DNA of 64,000 bases from Elusimicrobiota bacterium (GCA_003151975.1 PLZD01000002.1:65638-129637); one strand, 5' to 3'. Positions 32,628-41,938 are shown, numbered from the stretch's first letter. Notes: generated by a model from the letters alone, not told the origin. Program-made: numbers and translations.

Positions 32628-33893
32628 ATGGGCCTTTTCTCGACCGCGGACAAGCTGAAATTCAAGAAGGTGAAGGAAGAAGACTGCGTCGTGACCTTTT
32701 CCGTCGAGGTCCCCTTCCAGGAATACAACGACCAGACCCAGACTTTGCTCATGCGCTTCCAGCAGCGCGCCAAGGTCCCGGGCTTCCGCCCCGGCAAGGC
32801 GCCGCTCGACATGATCAAGAAGCAGTTCAGCGGCCACATGAAGGAAGAGGCTTTCGACGCGTTGATTCGCAAGCATGTTCCTGAAGCGATGAAAGAGCTC
32901 AACATCCAGCCCGTGGCCGTTCCTTCCGTGGAAGATGTCGCTTACGAAGAAGGCAAGCCCATCAAGTTCTCGGTCCGCGCCGAGGTCATGCCCGCGTTCT
33001 CGCCGAAGGACTACACCAAGATCAAGGTCACGCGCAAGAATTACGCCGTCTCGCCCGATGAACTCAAGAAGCGCATTGACGACCTGCGCGAGGCCAACGC
33101 CCGCCTCGAGAAGGTCGGCGACGAGGCCATCACCAAGACCCACTACGTCGTCATCAATTACGAAGGCTACCAGGACGGCAAGCCGATGCCGAAAGCCAAG
33201 GGTGAGAACGAGCTCGTCGACATGTCCTCCGACCAGACCCTCGAGGGCCTGCCCGAGGCGCTCGTCGGCATGAAGCGCGGCGAAACCAAGGACGTCCCGG
33301 TCAAGCTCGGCGGCAAGGACACGATTCTCAAGACGACCGTCACCGAGATCAAGAGCAAGATCCTTCCCCCGGTCGACGCCGAGTTCGCCAAGGACATGGG
33401 CTTTGAGACCGTGGCCGATCTCGAGGCCAAGCTCAAGTCCGTCATGGAAGACGAGAACAAGCACAAGACCGAGCGCGAAGTCTCCCAGCAGATCGAGGAA
33501 GCGCTCATCAAGGCCAACAAGATTCCTCTGCCGCCTTCCGTCGTCGAGGCCCAGCTCGAGCACATGCTCGGCCGCCTGAAGAACCAGCTCGGCTTGAAGG
33601 AGCTCACGGAAGCCCAGCTCACGGACATCAAGCCCAAGATGCTGCCGCGCGCCGAGGACGAAGTGCGCATCTCTTATCTTCTGCCGGCCATCGCCGAGCG
33701 TGAGAAGATCAAAGCTCTCGATGAGGATTTTAAGATCGAGCTCGAGAAAAATCTCGAGGCCGCCGAGACCGAAGCCAAGAAGACCGAGCTTAAGAACATG
33801 TTCGACGAGCGCAAGGACTCGATCCTCGCGATGATCCGCGATCGCAAGACGCTGGCCTTCATCCGCGAGAAGGCCGTCATCACCGAAGCGTAG
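32628..33893 (+). CDS. tig: Trigger factor
   Basis: A 421-residue ribosome-associated chaperone. The N-terminal ribosome-binding domain has the family signature GFRPGKAPLDMIKKQF near residues 45-60. A PPIase (FKBP-like) domain occupies about 150-245 and a long helical C-terminal domain the rest. The ATG at 32628 follows a strong AGGAGG. A longer reading from 32559 would translate the tRNA fragment and is rejected. Here tig is separated from clpP by 3.2 kb carrying a tRNA and unrelated genes, and clpX is not present. Confidence 0.93.
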   Translation: MGLFSTADKLKFKKVKEEDCVVTFSVEVPFQEYNDQTQTLLMRFQQRAKVPGFRPGKAPLDMIKKQFSGHMKEEAFDALIRKHVPEAMKELNIQPVAVPSVEDVAYEEGKPIKFSVRAEVMPAFSPKDYTKIKVTRKNYAVSPDELKKRIDDLREANARLEKVGDEAITKTHYVVINYEGYQDGKPMPKAKGENELVDMSSDQTLEGLPEALVGMKRGETKDVPVKLGGKDTILKTTVTEIKSKILPPVDAEFAKDMGFETVADLEAKLKSVMEDENKHKTEREVSQQIEEALIKANKIPLPPSVVEAQLEHMLGRLKNQLGLKELTEAQLTDIKPKMLPRAEDEVRISYLLPAIAEREKIKALDEDFKIELEKNLEAAETEAKKTELKNMFDERKDSILAMIRDRKTLAFIREKAVITEA

Positions 33894-33949
33894 ACTTTAT
33901 CCGCGCCAGCGCGGATATGTTCGCGACCGACTGTGCCCGAGCACAGTTG

Positions 33950-33980
33950 AAAGCCCTCCGAAAGGAGGGCTTTTCTTTTT
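33950..33980 (+). terminator. Intrinsic terminator after tig
   Basis: AAAGCCCTCC-GAAA-GGAGGGCTTT (33950-33973) followed by TCTTTTT. It is preceded by two more hairpins (33899-33916 and about 33929-33948). Confidence 0.88.
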
Positions 33981-33984
33981 GGGC

Positions 33985-34440
33985 CTACTTTTTGGGTTTA
34001 CCTTTGGCAGACGGATACTGACTCAGAGTGATTCCAATATTGAGCTCGCCGGCTAACCGCACAAGCTCCGCTGGAAAACTGTCGCATTGAACGGGAACAT
34101 CTCGCGACGCTATACCGAAGTCGAGCTCGATGGTCTCGACACCGCGGAATTTTGAAAGTATCGCCAGCTCTTTACGATTCCTTTTCAGAAAACGGATCGC
34201 GTCCTTGATCTGCTTCCCTAAATCAGAAAAATCAGCGCGGCTAGCGTCGATCTTGAAGCCAGAATAACCCAGATTCGTATCCCGACTTCGAACGGGATGA
34301 GGAAGTCCTTTGCGCAAAACCTGATACGGTCTAAGACGCGACTTCAGGAGGAATCGATCCACAAGGAAGGTTTTCCCGTGAGCTCGGAATACGCAGGGCA
34401 TATGGCAATTATAAGTTTTTCTCGACGGAGAGTGGAACAT
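33985..34440 (-). CDS. Hypothetical protein
   Basis: A 151-residue protein without a recognised family. The N-terminus is basic and the middle (about 65-125) is helical and strand-like (DFSDLGKQIKDAIRFLKRNRKEL, then ETIELDFGI). The end is basic (KGKPKK). There is no signal peptide. The start at 34440 is chosen because GAGGGGGT sits 5 nt upstream. Readings from further up (34500) would overlap tRNA-Asp. It lies head to head with that tRNA and tail to tail with tig. Confidence 0.6.
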   Translation of the reverse strand: MFHSPSRKTYNCHMPCVFRAHGKTFLVDRFLLKSRLRPYQVLRKGLPHPVRSRDTNLGYSGFKIDASRADFSDLGKQIKDAIRFLKRNRKELAILSKFRGVETIELDFGIASRDVPVQCDSFPAELVRLAGELNIGITLSQYPSAKGKPKK

Positions 34441-34469
34441 TTTGACCCCCTCAATCGTATGTATATTAA

Positions 34470-34541
34470 TGGGGGATCGTTTAATTGGTAAGACCCGCAC
34501 CTGTCAAGTGCGTGATCCCGGTTCAAGCCCGGGTCCCCCAG
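34470..34541 (+). tRNA. tRNA-Asp(GTC)
   Basis: Cloverleaf: acceptor TGGGGGA with TCCCCCA, D-stem GTTT/AGAC, anticodon stem CGCAC/GTGCG with loop CTGTCAA (anticodon GTC), T-arm CCCGG-TTCAAGC-CCGGG, discriminator G. The first pair is T1-A72, which is unusual for tRNA-Asp and more typical of tRNA-Gln. CCA is not encoded. Confidence 0.9.
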
Positions 34542-34555
34542 GCCGCGACGGGACC

Positions 34556-34584
34556 TTGACAATATCCGGAGGTCGCGCTATCCT
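34556..34584 (+). promoter_or_regulatory. Promoter of mepA
   Basis: TTGACA (34556-34561), 17-nt spacer, TATCCT (34579-34584). Transcription should start near 34591, giving a leader of about 70 nt. Its first 14 nt are complementary to the tRNA-Asp anticodon arm. Confidence 0.7.
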
Positions 34585-34606
34585 TAGATTACTTGACAGG
34601 TGCGCG

Positions 34607-34634
34607 AGAGGCTCCGGGGCGACTCGGGGCCTCT
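34607..34634 (+). promoter_or_regulatory. Leader hairpin upstream of mepA
   Basis: AGAGGCTCCG (34607-34616), 8-nt loop, CGGGGCCTCT (34625-34634): a 10-bp stem with one G-U pair, inside the predicted mRNA leader and 27 nt before the ATG. No T-run follows, so it is more likely a structural or regulatory element than a terminator. Confidence 0.45.
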
Positions 34635-34661
34635 TAGTCTTGAGACGCACTCTGTGCTAAA

Positions 34662-35627
34662 ATGAACACGATGCGAAAGTTTCTGATCGTTGCGGCCGGG
34701 CTTTTCATCGTCACCTTCGCGCTGCCCGAAGTTCGCGCTCACGACGAAGGCGGCGTTTCGCTCGGAGACGTCGGATCGGTCCTGGACAACGCGCGCGACA
34801 GCGCCTCTGCGATCCCCTCGGCCTCCGCGGCGCCCATCACGCCGGACGATCCGTGGAAGCGCGTGAAGCTCCCGACGCGCTCAGGTCCCGAGGCGATCGG
34901 CGGCTACTCGGCGGGCTGCGTGCGCGGGGCTCTCGCGCTCGAGATCACCGGCAACGGCTTCCAGGTCATGCGCCTCTCGCGCCGGCGCTGGTTCGGCCAC
35001 CCGAAGCTGCTGAACTTCATCCGCGGCTTTGCCTCGACGACGCGAACTGACGGGCTTGGCAGCCTGCTGATCGGCGACATGGCCCAGCCGCGCGGCGGGC
35101 CGACTTTGAGCGGCCACGCCAGCCACCAAACCGGCCTCGACGTCGACATCTGGTACCTCATGACGACGCCGGGAAAGATTCTCTCGCCCGAGGAGCGCGA
35201 GAAGCTCTCGTCGCCCTCCCTCGTCAAAGGCGACTTCGACAGCCTCACGAAGAATTGGTCTCCCAAAGTCATGGACTTGCTGCGCGACGCCTCCACGCAG
35301 CCCAATGTCGAGCGCATATTCGTCAACCCGGCGATCAAGAAGGAGATTTGCGCGCGCCACGGCGGAGAGCCCTGGCTCGGCAAGCTACGCCCTTGGTGGG
35401 GCCACGCCGATCACTTCCACGTGCGCCTGCATTGCCCGTCGGGAGACTCGCAGTGCCGCGATCAGGAAGATGTTCCCGCGGGAGACGGGTGCGGCTCGGA
35501 TCTTGCCAGCTGGTTTACACCGGCGCGCCGCGAGGAAGCCAAGCGCATGAAGCAGAACCCGTCTCCGCCGACGATGCCGACCTTGCCGCCGCTCTGCGCG
35601 CAGGTCCTGCAAGAACCGCCGCTCTGA
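34662..35627 (+). CDS. mepA: Penicillin-insensitive murein endopeptidase (M74)
   Basis: A 321-residue exported peptidase with a signal peptide (to about residue 27, VRA-HD). The MepA/LAS-type metal site is present: GGPTLSGHASHQTGLDVDIWY (about residues 146-166) and PWWGHADHFHVRLHCP (about 246-261). MepA cleaves D-Ala-mDAP cross-links in peptidoglycan. The length is slightly above the E. coli enzyme. An ATG at 34671 (MRKFLIV) is an alternative start. It converges on the TPR gene, with stop codons adjacent. Confidence 0.92.
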   Translation: MNTMRKFLIVAAGLFIVTFALPEVRAHDEGGVSLGDVGSVLDNARDSASAIPSASAAPITPDDPWKRVKLPTRSGPEAIGGYSAGCVRGALALEITGNGFQVMRLSRRRWFGHPKLLNFIRGFASTTRTDGLGSLLIGDMAQPRGGPTLSGHASHQTGLDVDIWYLMTTPGKILSPEEREKLSSPSLVKGDFDSLTKNWSPKVMDLLRDASTQPNVERIFVNPAIKKEICARHGGEPWLGKLRPWWGHADHFHVRLHCPSGDSQCRDQEDVPAGDGCGSDLASWFTPARREEAKRMKQNPSPPTMPTLPPLCAQVLQEPPL

Positions 35628-37064
35628 TCAGCGCTTGCGCGTCGCGCGCTTTTTCCCCTTCGGTTTGATCTTCGGCTTGGGCGGCTCGATCCTCTGCTCG
35701 GCGAAGGTCCCGTTCTCCCACTTGAGCTCCGGCAGCACGAAGCCTTTGGAATCGCCCCGAACTTCGACCTGCCTCTTGCTGCCCTTGACGATGCCGCTGA
35801 TGGAGACGTCAGGGGTCGAGGTCGAAAAAGAAACCGCGCCGCCGTCAAAAGCCGTTTTCAATTGCGCCCGGACGGCGTCGGCCGCGGGATTGTCGGCGAC
35901 GAGCTCATCGACGCTCATGTCGAACTTTCTCGTCGCCTGATACTTCGCGAGTTCCAGCGCGCCCAGAGTCGCCAGAGCCTCGCGCCCGCGCCGCAAACCC
36001 AACGAGATCAGCGGCTCGAAGTTGTCGTTGTTGAGCATCCCCACGGGGCCGAGCCGATCGGGCTTGAGCGTGGGCGCGAGCTCCATCGCGCGGCGCAAGT
36101 CGGCCTGGCCCTGCTCCTTCGGGCCGATCATGACGGCGACCATCGCGCGATTGAGATAGGCCGGGGCCGTCGTGGAACTCAGGGAGAGTACGGCGGTGTA
36201 CTCCGCTTGCGCTCCGAGATAATCTCCCATCGAGAATTTCGCGGAGGCCATGCGCGACCGAACGACGAGCAAGAGCCCGCCTTTCTCGGCGGGGATTTTC
36301 GATTGAGCCAGGGCGCATTCAGTCAGAGCCTTCTCCCAGTTTTTCCCGCCCTCGTACGCGACGCAGCGCGCGACCAGGGCGACGACGAGGTCGGGCTGGC
36401 GCCTGAGAGCGGCGTCGGCATCATCCAAGGCGAGCAGAAGCTTGCCCCCGAGGGCGCGCGCGTAGGCGCGCTGGGCCAAAAGATCGGGCGACTTGTCCGC
36501 GAGTCCCAAGGAGATGAGTCCGTCGATGGCCGCTTCGGCCGACTTGTAGTCGCCCGTTCGAAAACCGTGGGCGGCCTTGTCGCCGAAAGATCTGATCTTG
36601 GCCGAGGTCGCGAAGCGAAGATAGTAGAGCGGAGCCAGCGTCAGGATGAGGCCCGCCCACATGATGGCGAATTCCGGCGAAGTCTTCCAGGAGCCCAAGT
36701 TCTTCGCGACCAGCGCGCGCTCCTCCGGGGTTTTCCTTGACGTGACGGCCTCGAGACGGTTGCGCAAATATCGGTCCCGGCAAAGGACGGACAGAGGAAG
36801 AGCCCAAAGGAGGCTGAGCAAGCGCCCCGTGTCTCCGAGCGCGAGAGGCCGATGCGTGATCGTGTAGCCGACCCAGCCCACCAGCGCGAGGCCAGGCGCC
36901 AGCAGAACCAGGAACACCGTTCTCAGCCATGGCGCGATGGGATAGACGACCTTGGCTTTGCAGCGAGGGCAGGTGAACTGCTTGACGCCTCCCGGCGCCA
37001 TGCTCGGCACGGCCTCGAAATCCATGCCGCAGCTCGTGCACACGACCGGCATGGGATCAGCCAT
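35628..37064 (-). CDS. Zinc-ribbon, membrane and TPR protein
   Basis: A 478-residue protein. The N-terminal zinc ribbon has CTSCG and CPRC (MJ0042-type). Membrane segments lie at about 47-70, 78-97 and 133-152. TPR-like helices fill about 165-345 (GDYKSAEAAIDGLISLG, GDYLGAQAEYTAVLSLS). The C-terminal 100 residues are strand-rich and end in a Lys/Arg tail (KPKGKKRATRKR). Function unknown; the zinc ribbon suggests contact with a cytoplasmic protein or nucleic acid. No clear Shine-Dalgarno sequence precedes the ATG. Confidence 0.75.
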   Translation of the reverse strand: MADPMPVVCTSCGMDFEAVPSMAPGGVKQFTCPRCKAKVVYPIAPWLRTVFLVLLAPGLALVGWVGYTITHRPLALGDTGRLLSLLWALPLSVLCRDRYLRNRLEAVTSRKTPEERALVAKNLGSWKTSPEFAIMWAGLILTLAPLYYLRFATSAKIRSFGDKAAHGFRTGDYKSAEAAIDGLISLGLADKSPDLLAQRAYARALGGKLLLALDDADAALRRQPDLVVALVARCVAYEGGKNWEKALTECALAQSKIPAEKGGLLLVVRSRMASAKFSMGDYLGAQAEYTAVLSLSSTTAPAYLNRAMVAVMIGPKEQGQADLRRAMELAPTLKPDRLGPVGMLNNDNFEPLISLGLRRGREALATLGALELAKYQATRKFDMSVDELVADNPAADAVRAQLKTAFDGGAVSFSTSTPDVSISGIVKGSKRQVEVRGDSKGFVLPELKWENGTFAEQRIEPPKPKIKPKGKKRATRKR

Positions 37065-37120
37065 GTTGGAGAGTCAAGCATTTCCTGGGCGTGACTTGAA
37101 AATAGGCTGAGCCCAGGTGC

Positions 37121-37149
37121 TGGACGCCCGCCTTTCAAAACCCTATAAT
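37121..37149 (+). promoter_or_regulatory. Promoter of clpP, placed for a leaderless mRNA
   Basis: TGGACG (37121-37126), 17 nt, TATAAT (37144-37149), then exactly 6 nt to the ATG at 37156. Transcription should start at the A of the start codon. No Shine-Dalgarno sequence is present. Confidence 0.65.
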
Positions 37150-37155
37150 GTCCGC

Positions 37156-37758
37156 ATGATAGTCCCTACGATTCTTGAACGCTGGAACCAAGGCTCGGCC
37201 ATCGGCTACGACATCTTTTCCCGCCTATTAAAGGAAAGGATCATCTTCGCCGGCGGCTACGAAGGGGTGGTCAGCACGGACTCGGCCAACCTCATCATCT
37301 CGCAGCTCCTCTACCTCGACGCCGAGGACCCGGGCAAGGACATCAATCTCTACATCAACTCCCCCGGCGGCATGGTCACGGCGGGACTGGCGATCTACGA
37401 CACGATGCAGTACATCAAGTCGCCCATCTCGACGATGTGCTTCGGGATGGCGATGTCGTTTGGCGCCGTGCTGCTCGCGTGCGGGACCAAGGGCAAGCGC
37501 TACATGCTGCCGCACTCGCGCGTCATGATCCACCAGCCTCTGATCCGCGGCGGATTGGGCGGCCAGGCGACCGACATCATCATCGAGGCCGCCGAGATGG
37601 AGAAAACCAAGGAACGCCTGACCTCGATACTCTCGCTGCACACGGGCCAAAGCATGGAGCGCCTCACCAAGGACATGGAACGCAACTACTACATGTCGGC
37701 CGAGGAGGCGAAGACTTACGGGATCATCGACGTCGTGCTGCCGATGGGAAAACCGTGA
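37156..37758 (+). CDS. clpP: ATP-dependent Clp protease proteolytic subunit
   Basis: A 200-residue serine protease. The catalytic Ser is in [15 protein letters not shown] (about residue 101), His in [12 protein letters not shown] (about 126), and Asp lies further on near EKTKERL or [13 protein letters not shown] is the substrate-side motif. It degrades unfolded or tagged proteins with a Clp ATPase, which is not in the window. The ATG at 37156 gives the usual ClpP start. Its predicted transcript has no leader. The stop codon overlaps the GTG of lon (GTGA). Confidence 0.95.
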   Translation: MIVPTILERWNQGSAIGYDIFSRLLKERIIFAGGYEGVVSTDSANLIISQLLYLDAEDPGKDINLYINSPGGMVTAGLAIYDTMQYIKSPISTMCFGMAMSFGAVLLACGTKGKRYMLPHSRVMIHQPLIRGGLGGQATDIIIEAAEMEKTKERLTSILSLHTGQSMERLTKDMERNYYMSAEEAKTYGIIDVVLPMGKP

Positions 37759-40181
37759 GCCAGGTCAAAACCTTCGCCCGGCCGGATAAGCTTCCGCTTC
37801 TGGCGGTTAGGGACGTCGTGGTCTTGCCGCACATGGTCCTGCCTTTGTCGGTCGGACGCGCGAAGTCGGTGGCGGCGCTTGAAGCCGCGATGAAGGACAC
37901 GGGCAAGCTTCTGTGCGTCGTCGCTCAGAAGGAAATCCAGCTCGAGGACCCCCAGCCCGGCGACCTCTACAAGGCGGGCGTGCTTGCCGAAGTCGTCCAG
38001 TTCTTGAAGATGCCCGACGGCACGCTCAAGGTTTTCCTGCAGGGGCTGACGCGCGTCGTCGCCAAGGGCCCCGTCCTGTCGTCCGGCAAGAATTTCTGGG
38101 AGACCGAGCTCGAGTATCCCGCGGAGACTTCCGTCGACAATCCCGAGCTCAAGGCCCTCATGCGCCACTGCATCGAGGTCTTCGACGAGCATTCCAAGCT
38201 CGCGCGCCGCTCGACCTCGGAGATCCTGCCGGCTCTCCAGCGCATGGAGGACGCCTCCCAGCTCGCCGACACGATCGCCGCGACCGGCCTCACGAAGGCC
38301 GTCGACCGTCAGGGCGTGCTCGAGGAGCTCGACGTGCCCAAGCGCCTCGAGAAGCTCGTCGGCATGCTCAAGACCGACATCGAGATCATGACGCTTGAGC
38401 GCAAGATTCACACGCGTGTCAAGACGCAGATCGAGAAGACGCAGAAAGAATATTACCTGACGGAGCAGATGAAGGCGATTCAGAAAGAGCTTCGCCAAAA
38501 GGACGATTTCGCGCAGGAGATCGAGGATCTCAGGAAGGCGATCAAGGACGCCAAAATGCCGAAGGCCGCCTTGGAGGCCGCCACCAAGGAGCTCGGCCGC
38601 CTCGAGAAGATGATGCCGTACTCGCCCGAGTCGACGGTCGCGCGGACCTACCTCGATTGGATGATCCACGTGCCGTGGTCTAAGCGCACGCGCGACAACC
38701 TCGACGTCAAGCGCGCCGAGGACATTCTCAACGCCGACCACTACGATTTGAAGAAGGTCAAGGAACGCATTCTCGAGTACTTGGCCGTCACCAAGCTGAC
38801 CAAGGGGCTCAAGGGGCCCATCCTCTGCTTCGTCGGCCCCCCCGGCGTCGGCAAAACTTCGCTGGGCAAGTCGATCGCCCGCTCGCTGGGCCGCAAGTTC
38901 GTCCGCATGTCTCTGGGCGGCGTGCGTGACGAGGCCGAGATCCGCGGCCATCGCCGGACCTACATCGGCTCCCTGCCGGGCCGCATCATTCAATCTCTGC
39001 GCAAGGCCGGCAGCAAGAACCCGCTTTTTCTGTTGGACGAAATCGACAAGATGGGCATGGACTGGCGCGGCGACCCCGCCGCCGCCCTGCTCGAGGTTCT
39101 CGATCCCGAGCAGAATGCGACCTTCCTCGACCACTACCTCGACACCGAGTTCGACCTCTCGCAGGTCATGTTCGTCTGCACGGCGAATACCCTCGAGGGC
39201 ATACCGATCAGCCTCCAGGACCGGCTCGAGATCCTGCGCTTCGCGGGCTACACGCACGAAGAGAAAAAGCTCATCGGCACGAAATTCCTCCTGCCCAAAC
39301 AGCTCAAAGAGCACGGCCTCAAGCCGGAGCAGGTCTCGGTCTCGGAGGACGCCATCGACCGCGCCATCGAGGAATACACCCGCGAGGCCGGCGTGCGCAA
39401 TTTGGATCGCGAAATGGCGTCCTTGGCGCGCAAGTCGGCCATGAAGCTGGTCTCCGGCGCGGAGAAAGTCATCTCGGTCACCGCCGCGAATATTCAGCAA
39501 TTCCTCGGCGTGCCGAAGTTCTTCAAGGAGCGCAATTCCTTCAATGGCGTCGGCGTCTCGACGGGCCTGGCTTGGACCGAGGTCGGCGGAGTCACGATGG
39601 CCATCGAGGTCGTCTCCATGGCCGGCAAGGGCGAGCTCAAGCTGACCGGCAAGCTGGGCCAAGTCATGAGCGAGTCCGCCTCGGCCGCCTTCTCCTATTT
39701 GAAGTCCGTCTCGAAGGAGCTCGGCATCAACATCGAGCACCTCAAGGACCTCGACATCCACGTCCACGTCCCGGAAGGCGCCACGCCCAAGGACGGGCCG
39801 TCGGCGGGCATCGCGATCGCCACCGCCGTGGCTTCCCTGCTCAGCGGTCGGGCAGTGCTGCCCGGCATCGCCATGACCGGCGAGATCACTCTGCGCGGCC
39901 GCGTGCTCCCGATCGGCGGACTCAAAGAGAAGGTGCTGGCCGCGCACCGCGAGGGCATCAAGACCGTCCTTTTCCCCGAGCAGAACCAAAAGGACCTCGA
40001 GGACATCCCGGCGGAGATTCTCTCCGTCGTGAAGATGATCCCGGTCAAGAATTTCAAGGAAGTCATTGACATCGCCCTGGCTCCCGCCGCCGACGGCGAG
40101 GCCAAGACGACGCCGCACGCCCAGCGCTGGACCGCGCCGACCGCGCGCCCGGCCAATCCCCCGACAGGAGGCCTCTCATGA
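37755..40181 (+). CDS. lon: ATP-dependent protease Lon
   Basis: An 808-residue Lon protease. The N-terminal substrate domain begins [19 protein letters not shown]. The AAA+ module has Walker [10 protein letters not shown] and Walker [11 protein letters not shown]. The protease domain has the catalytic Ser in [10 protein letters not shown] and Lys in [10 protein letters not shown]. Length is typical. The GTG start at 37755 overlaps the clpP stop, so clpP and lon are coupled. A longer reading to 37437 lies inside clpP. The stop overlaps the start of the aminotransferase (ATGA). Confidence 0.96.
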   Translation: MSQVKTFARPDKLPLLAVRDVVVLPHMVLPLSVGRAKSVAALEAAMKDTGKLLCVVAQKEIQLEDPQPGDLYKAGVLAEVVQFLKMPDGTLKVFLQGLTRVVAKGPVLSSGKNFWETELEYPAETSVDNPELKALMRHCIEVFDEHSKLARRSTSEILPALQRMEDASQLADTIAATGLTKAVDRQGVLEELDVPKRLEKLVGMLKTDIEIMTLERKIHTRVKTQIEKTQKEYYLTEQMKAIQKELRQKDDFAQEIEDLRKAIKDAKMPKAALEAATKELGRLEKMMPYSPESTVARTYLDWMIHVPWSKRTRDNLDVKRAEDILNADHYDLKKVKERILEYLAVTKLTKGLKGPILCFVGPPGVGKTSLGKSIARSLGRKFVRMSLGGVRDEAEIRGHRRTYIGSLPGRIIQSLRKAGSKNPLFLLDEIDKMGMDWRGDPAAALLEVLDPEQNATFLDHYLDTEFDLSQVMFVCTANTLEGIPISLQDRLEILRFAGYTHEEKKLIGTKFLLPKQLKEHGLKPEQVSVSEDAIDRAIEEYTREAGVRNLDREMASLARKSAMKLVSGAEKVISVTAANIQQFLGVPKFFKERNSFNGVGVSTGLAWTEVGGVTMAIEVVSMAGKGELKLTGKLGQVMSESASAAFSYLKSVSKELGINIEHLKDLDIHVHVPEGATPKDGPSAGIAIATAVASLLSGRAVLPGIAMTGEITLRGRVLPIGGLKEKVLAAHREGIKTVLFPEQNQKDLEDIPAEILSVVKMIPVKNFKEVIDIALAPAADGEAKTTPHAQRWTAPTARPANPPTGGLS

Positions 40182-41269
40182 GCGCCAACAAAGCCATCAT
40201 GCTGACCCCCGGACCCACGCCGCTTCCGCCCTCGGTTTCAAACGCCATGGCGCGCCCGATCCTGCACCACCGCACCAAGGAGTTCGGCGAGCTTTTCGAT
40301 TACATGATCCGCGAGATGCAATATGTCTACCGTACCAAGAACAGCGTGCTTATGATGACGACCTCCGGCACCGGCGCGATGGAGTCGGCCGTCGTCAATC
40401 TGCTCTCCCCCGGCGACAAGGCCATCGTGCATTCCACCGGCGCCTTCGGCGACCGCTTCGTCAAGATCATCGAGACCTATGGCCTCAAGCCCGTTGTGAT
40501 CAAGGAAGAATGGGGCCACGCCGCCGATGTCAAAAAGCTGATCAAAGCTCTCGAGGAAAACAAGGACGTAAAAGCCGTCTTCTTTCAGCACACCGATACT
40601 TCGACCGGTGTCGTAAATGACGTGAAAGCGCTCGCGCACGCAGTGCGCGAGCACTCGGCGGCGGTAGTGGTTCTCGACACGGTCTCGGCCCTAGCCGCCG
40701 AGCCGCTTGAGACGGATGCCTGGGACGTCGACGTTGCTGTCACCGGTTCTCAAAAAGGTCTTATGAACGCCCCCGGGCTGGCGTTCGCGGCGGTCTCAGA
40801 GAGAGCCTGGAAAGTCGTCGAGACCGCGAAGCTCCCCAAGTTCTACTTCGACTGGCGCACGATGCGCAAATCCCTGAAGGACAGCGAGACGCCCTACACT
40901 CCCGGCGTGACGCTCGTCATGGGCCAGGCCGAGGCTCTGCGGCTGATCCGGCAAGAAGGTATTGAAAACGTCTGGAAGCGCACGGCCGAGCTTTCCGATT
41001 ACACCAGGGCTTGGGCCAAGGAGCAGGGCTTGGCGCTGTTCGCCAAGGACCCCGCGCACATTCTCACCGCGCTCAAGCTTCCCGAAGGCGTGGACGGCCA
41101 GGCCTTGATCGAAGAGATTCTTCGCGAAGAGGGGATCTCGATCGCGGGCGGACAGGTCCACCTCAAGGGCAAGATCATCCGCATCGCGCACCTGGGCTTC
41201 ATCTCGAAGTCCGACCTCGACGCGGGTTTCGCGGCGCTCGAGAAGCGCCTCTCGCGCGTCAGGGCTTAA
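40178..41269 (+). CDS. Class V aminotransferase (alanine-glyoxylate / serine-pyruvate type)
   Basis: A 363-residue PLP enzyme of the AGXT/PucG type. The start region MLTPGPTPLPPSV is typical, as is the PLP lysine in TGSQKGLMNAPG (about residue 192) and the Asp in VLDTVSALAAEP. Family members move amino groups between serine or alanine and glyoxylate or hydroxypyruvate. In lineages without SerC, such an enzyme paired with SerA can make phosphoserine; serA is 5.5 kb downstream. It is coupled to lon by ATGA. Confidence 0.88.
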   Translation: MSANKAIMLTPGPTPLPPSVSNAMARPILHHRTKEFGELFDYMIREMQYVYRTKNSVLMMTTSGTGAMESAVVNLLSPGDKAIVHSTGAFGDRFVKIIETYGLKPVVIKEEWGHAADVKKLIKALEENKDVKAVFFQHTDTSTGVVNDVKALAHAVREHSAAVVVLDTVSALAAEPLETDAWDVDVAVTGSQKGLMNAPGLAFAAVSERAWKVVETAKLPKFYFDWRTMRKSLKDSETPYTPGVTLVMGQAEALRLIRQEGIENVWKRTAELSDYTRAWAKEQGLALFAKDPAHILTALKLPEGVDGQALIEEILREEGISIAGGQVHLKGKIIRIAHLGFISKSDLDAGFAALEKRLSRVRA

Positions 41270-41936
41270 AAAGAACTTTCAGTTCCGTGATTTGCTTGAC
41301 GGCGCGCGGGTGGTCGTTTTGCTCGCGCTCGTCGTCGAGGATGATTTCCCAAAGCGCCAGCGACTTGCGGTAGTCCCCCCGCTTCTTGTAGATGTTGGCC
41401 AGCAGCGGCCGCATCATCAGCGGCGCGCGGGGATCGTCCAGGGTCGATTCCAAGACGCCGAGCATGCGCTCCGGGTCGCCTTTCTTCTGGAAGGTCAGCG
41501 CCGCGAGGTAAAGCGGGCAAAGCTTCTCGCCGGGATCGCGGACGAGGCATTCCTGCAGCACCTCGGCGGCCTGCTCCGGCCGATTGACCCCCGGCTCCCA
41601 GCCCAGAATGCTCGCCCCGTAGAGATACGCGCGATGAAACCGCGGATCGAGACTCACGACCCGCATCGTCAGCTTCTGCAGCGACGGCGAGACCGGGCCG
41701 CCGGCTTCGGGCAGCTCCGGCAGGCCGTGTCCCGCGTACTCGAGGAGCTGGATCCACGCGATGTCGGCGGCGCCCGCACGTAGGCCCGCGCTGGCAAGTG
41801 AAGCGTCCTGCACCGCGAACGGCGTCGATGGCAGCTGCGATAGCGGCGGGAAGGTTGCGGCCTGCCGCGACAGCGGGACATCGGCGCCAATCGCGAGCGC
41901 GGCTCCGAGCGCCGCAGCCACCAGCGGGCGGCTCAT
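41259..41936 (-). CDS. TPR-type protein of the ABC export cassette
   Basis: A 225-residue protein with a signal-like N-terminus (MSRPLVAAALGAALAIGA) and TPR-like helices (RPEQAAEVLQECLVRDPGEKLCPLYLAALTFQKKGDPERM). The ATG at 41936 has GGAG 8 nt upstream and follows the permease stop by 2 nt. It overlaps the convergent aminotransferase by 11 nt. It probably acts outside the inner membrane with the ABC proteins; no specific function is recognised. Confidence 0.7.
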   Translation of the reverse strand: MSRPLVAAALGAALAIGADVPLSRQAATFPPLSQLPSTPFAVQDASLASAGLRAGAADIAWIQLLEYAGHGLPELPEAGGPVSPSLQKLTMRVVSLDPRFHRAYLYGASILGWEPGVNRPEQAAEVLQECLVRDPGEKLCPLYLAALTFQKKGDPERMLGVLESTLDDPRAPLMMRPLLANIYKKRGDYRKSLALWEIILDDEREQNDHPRAVKQITELKVLFKP

Positions 41937-41938
41937 AA

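Noticed and set aside
32271-33563. A 430-codon minus-strand frame
   Set aside because: It is antisense to tig and to the tRNA fragment.
34593-34598. A second TTGACA as a -35 box before mepA
   Set aside because: No -10 box lies 16-18 nt downstream; the TTGACA here belongs to the segment complementary to tRNA-Asp.
37716-40118. An 800-codon minus-strand open frame opposite lon
   Set aside because: It is the antisense shadow of lon; high GC favours long false frames.
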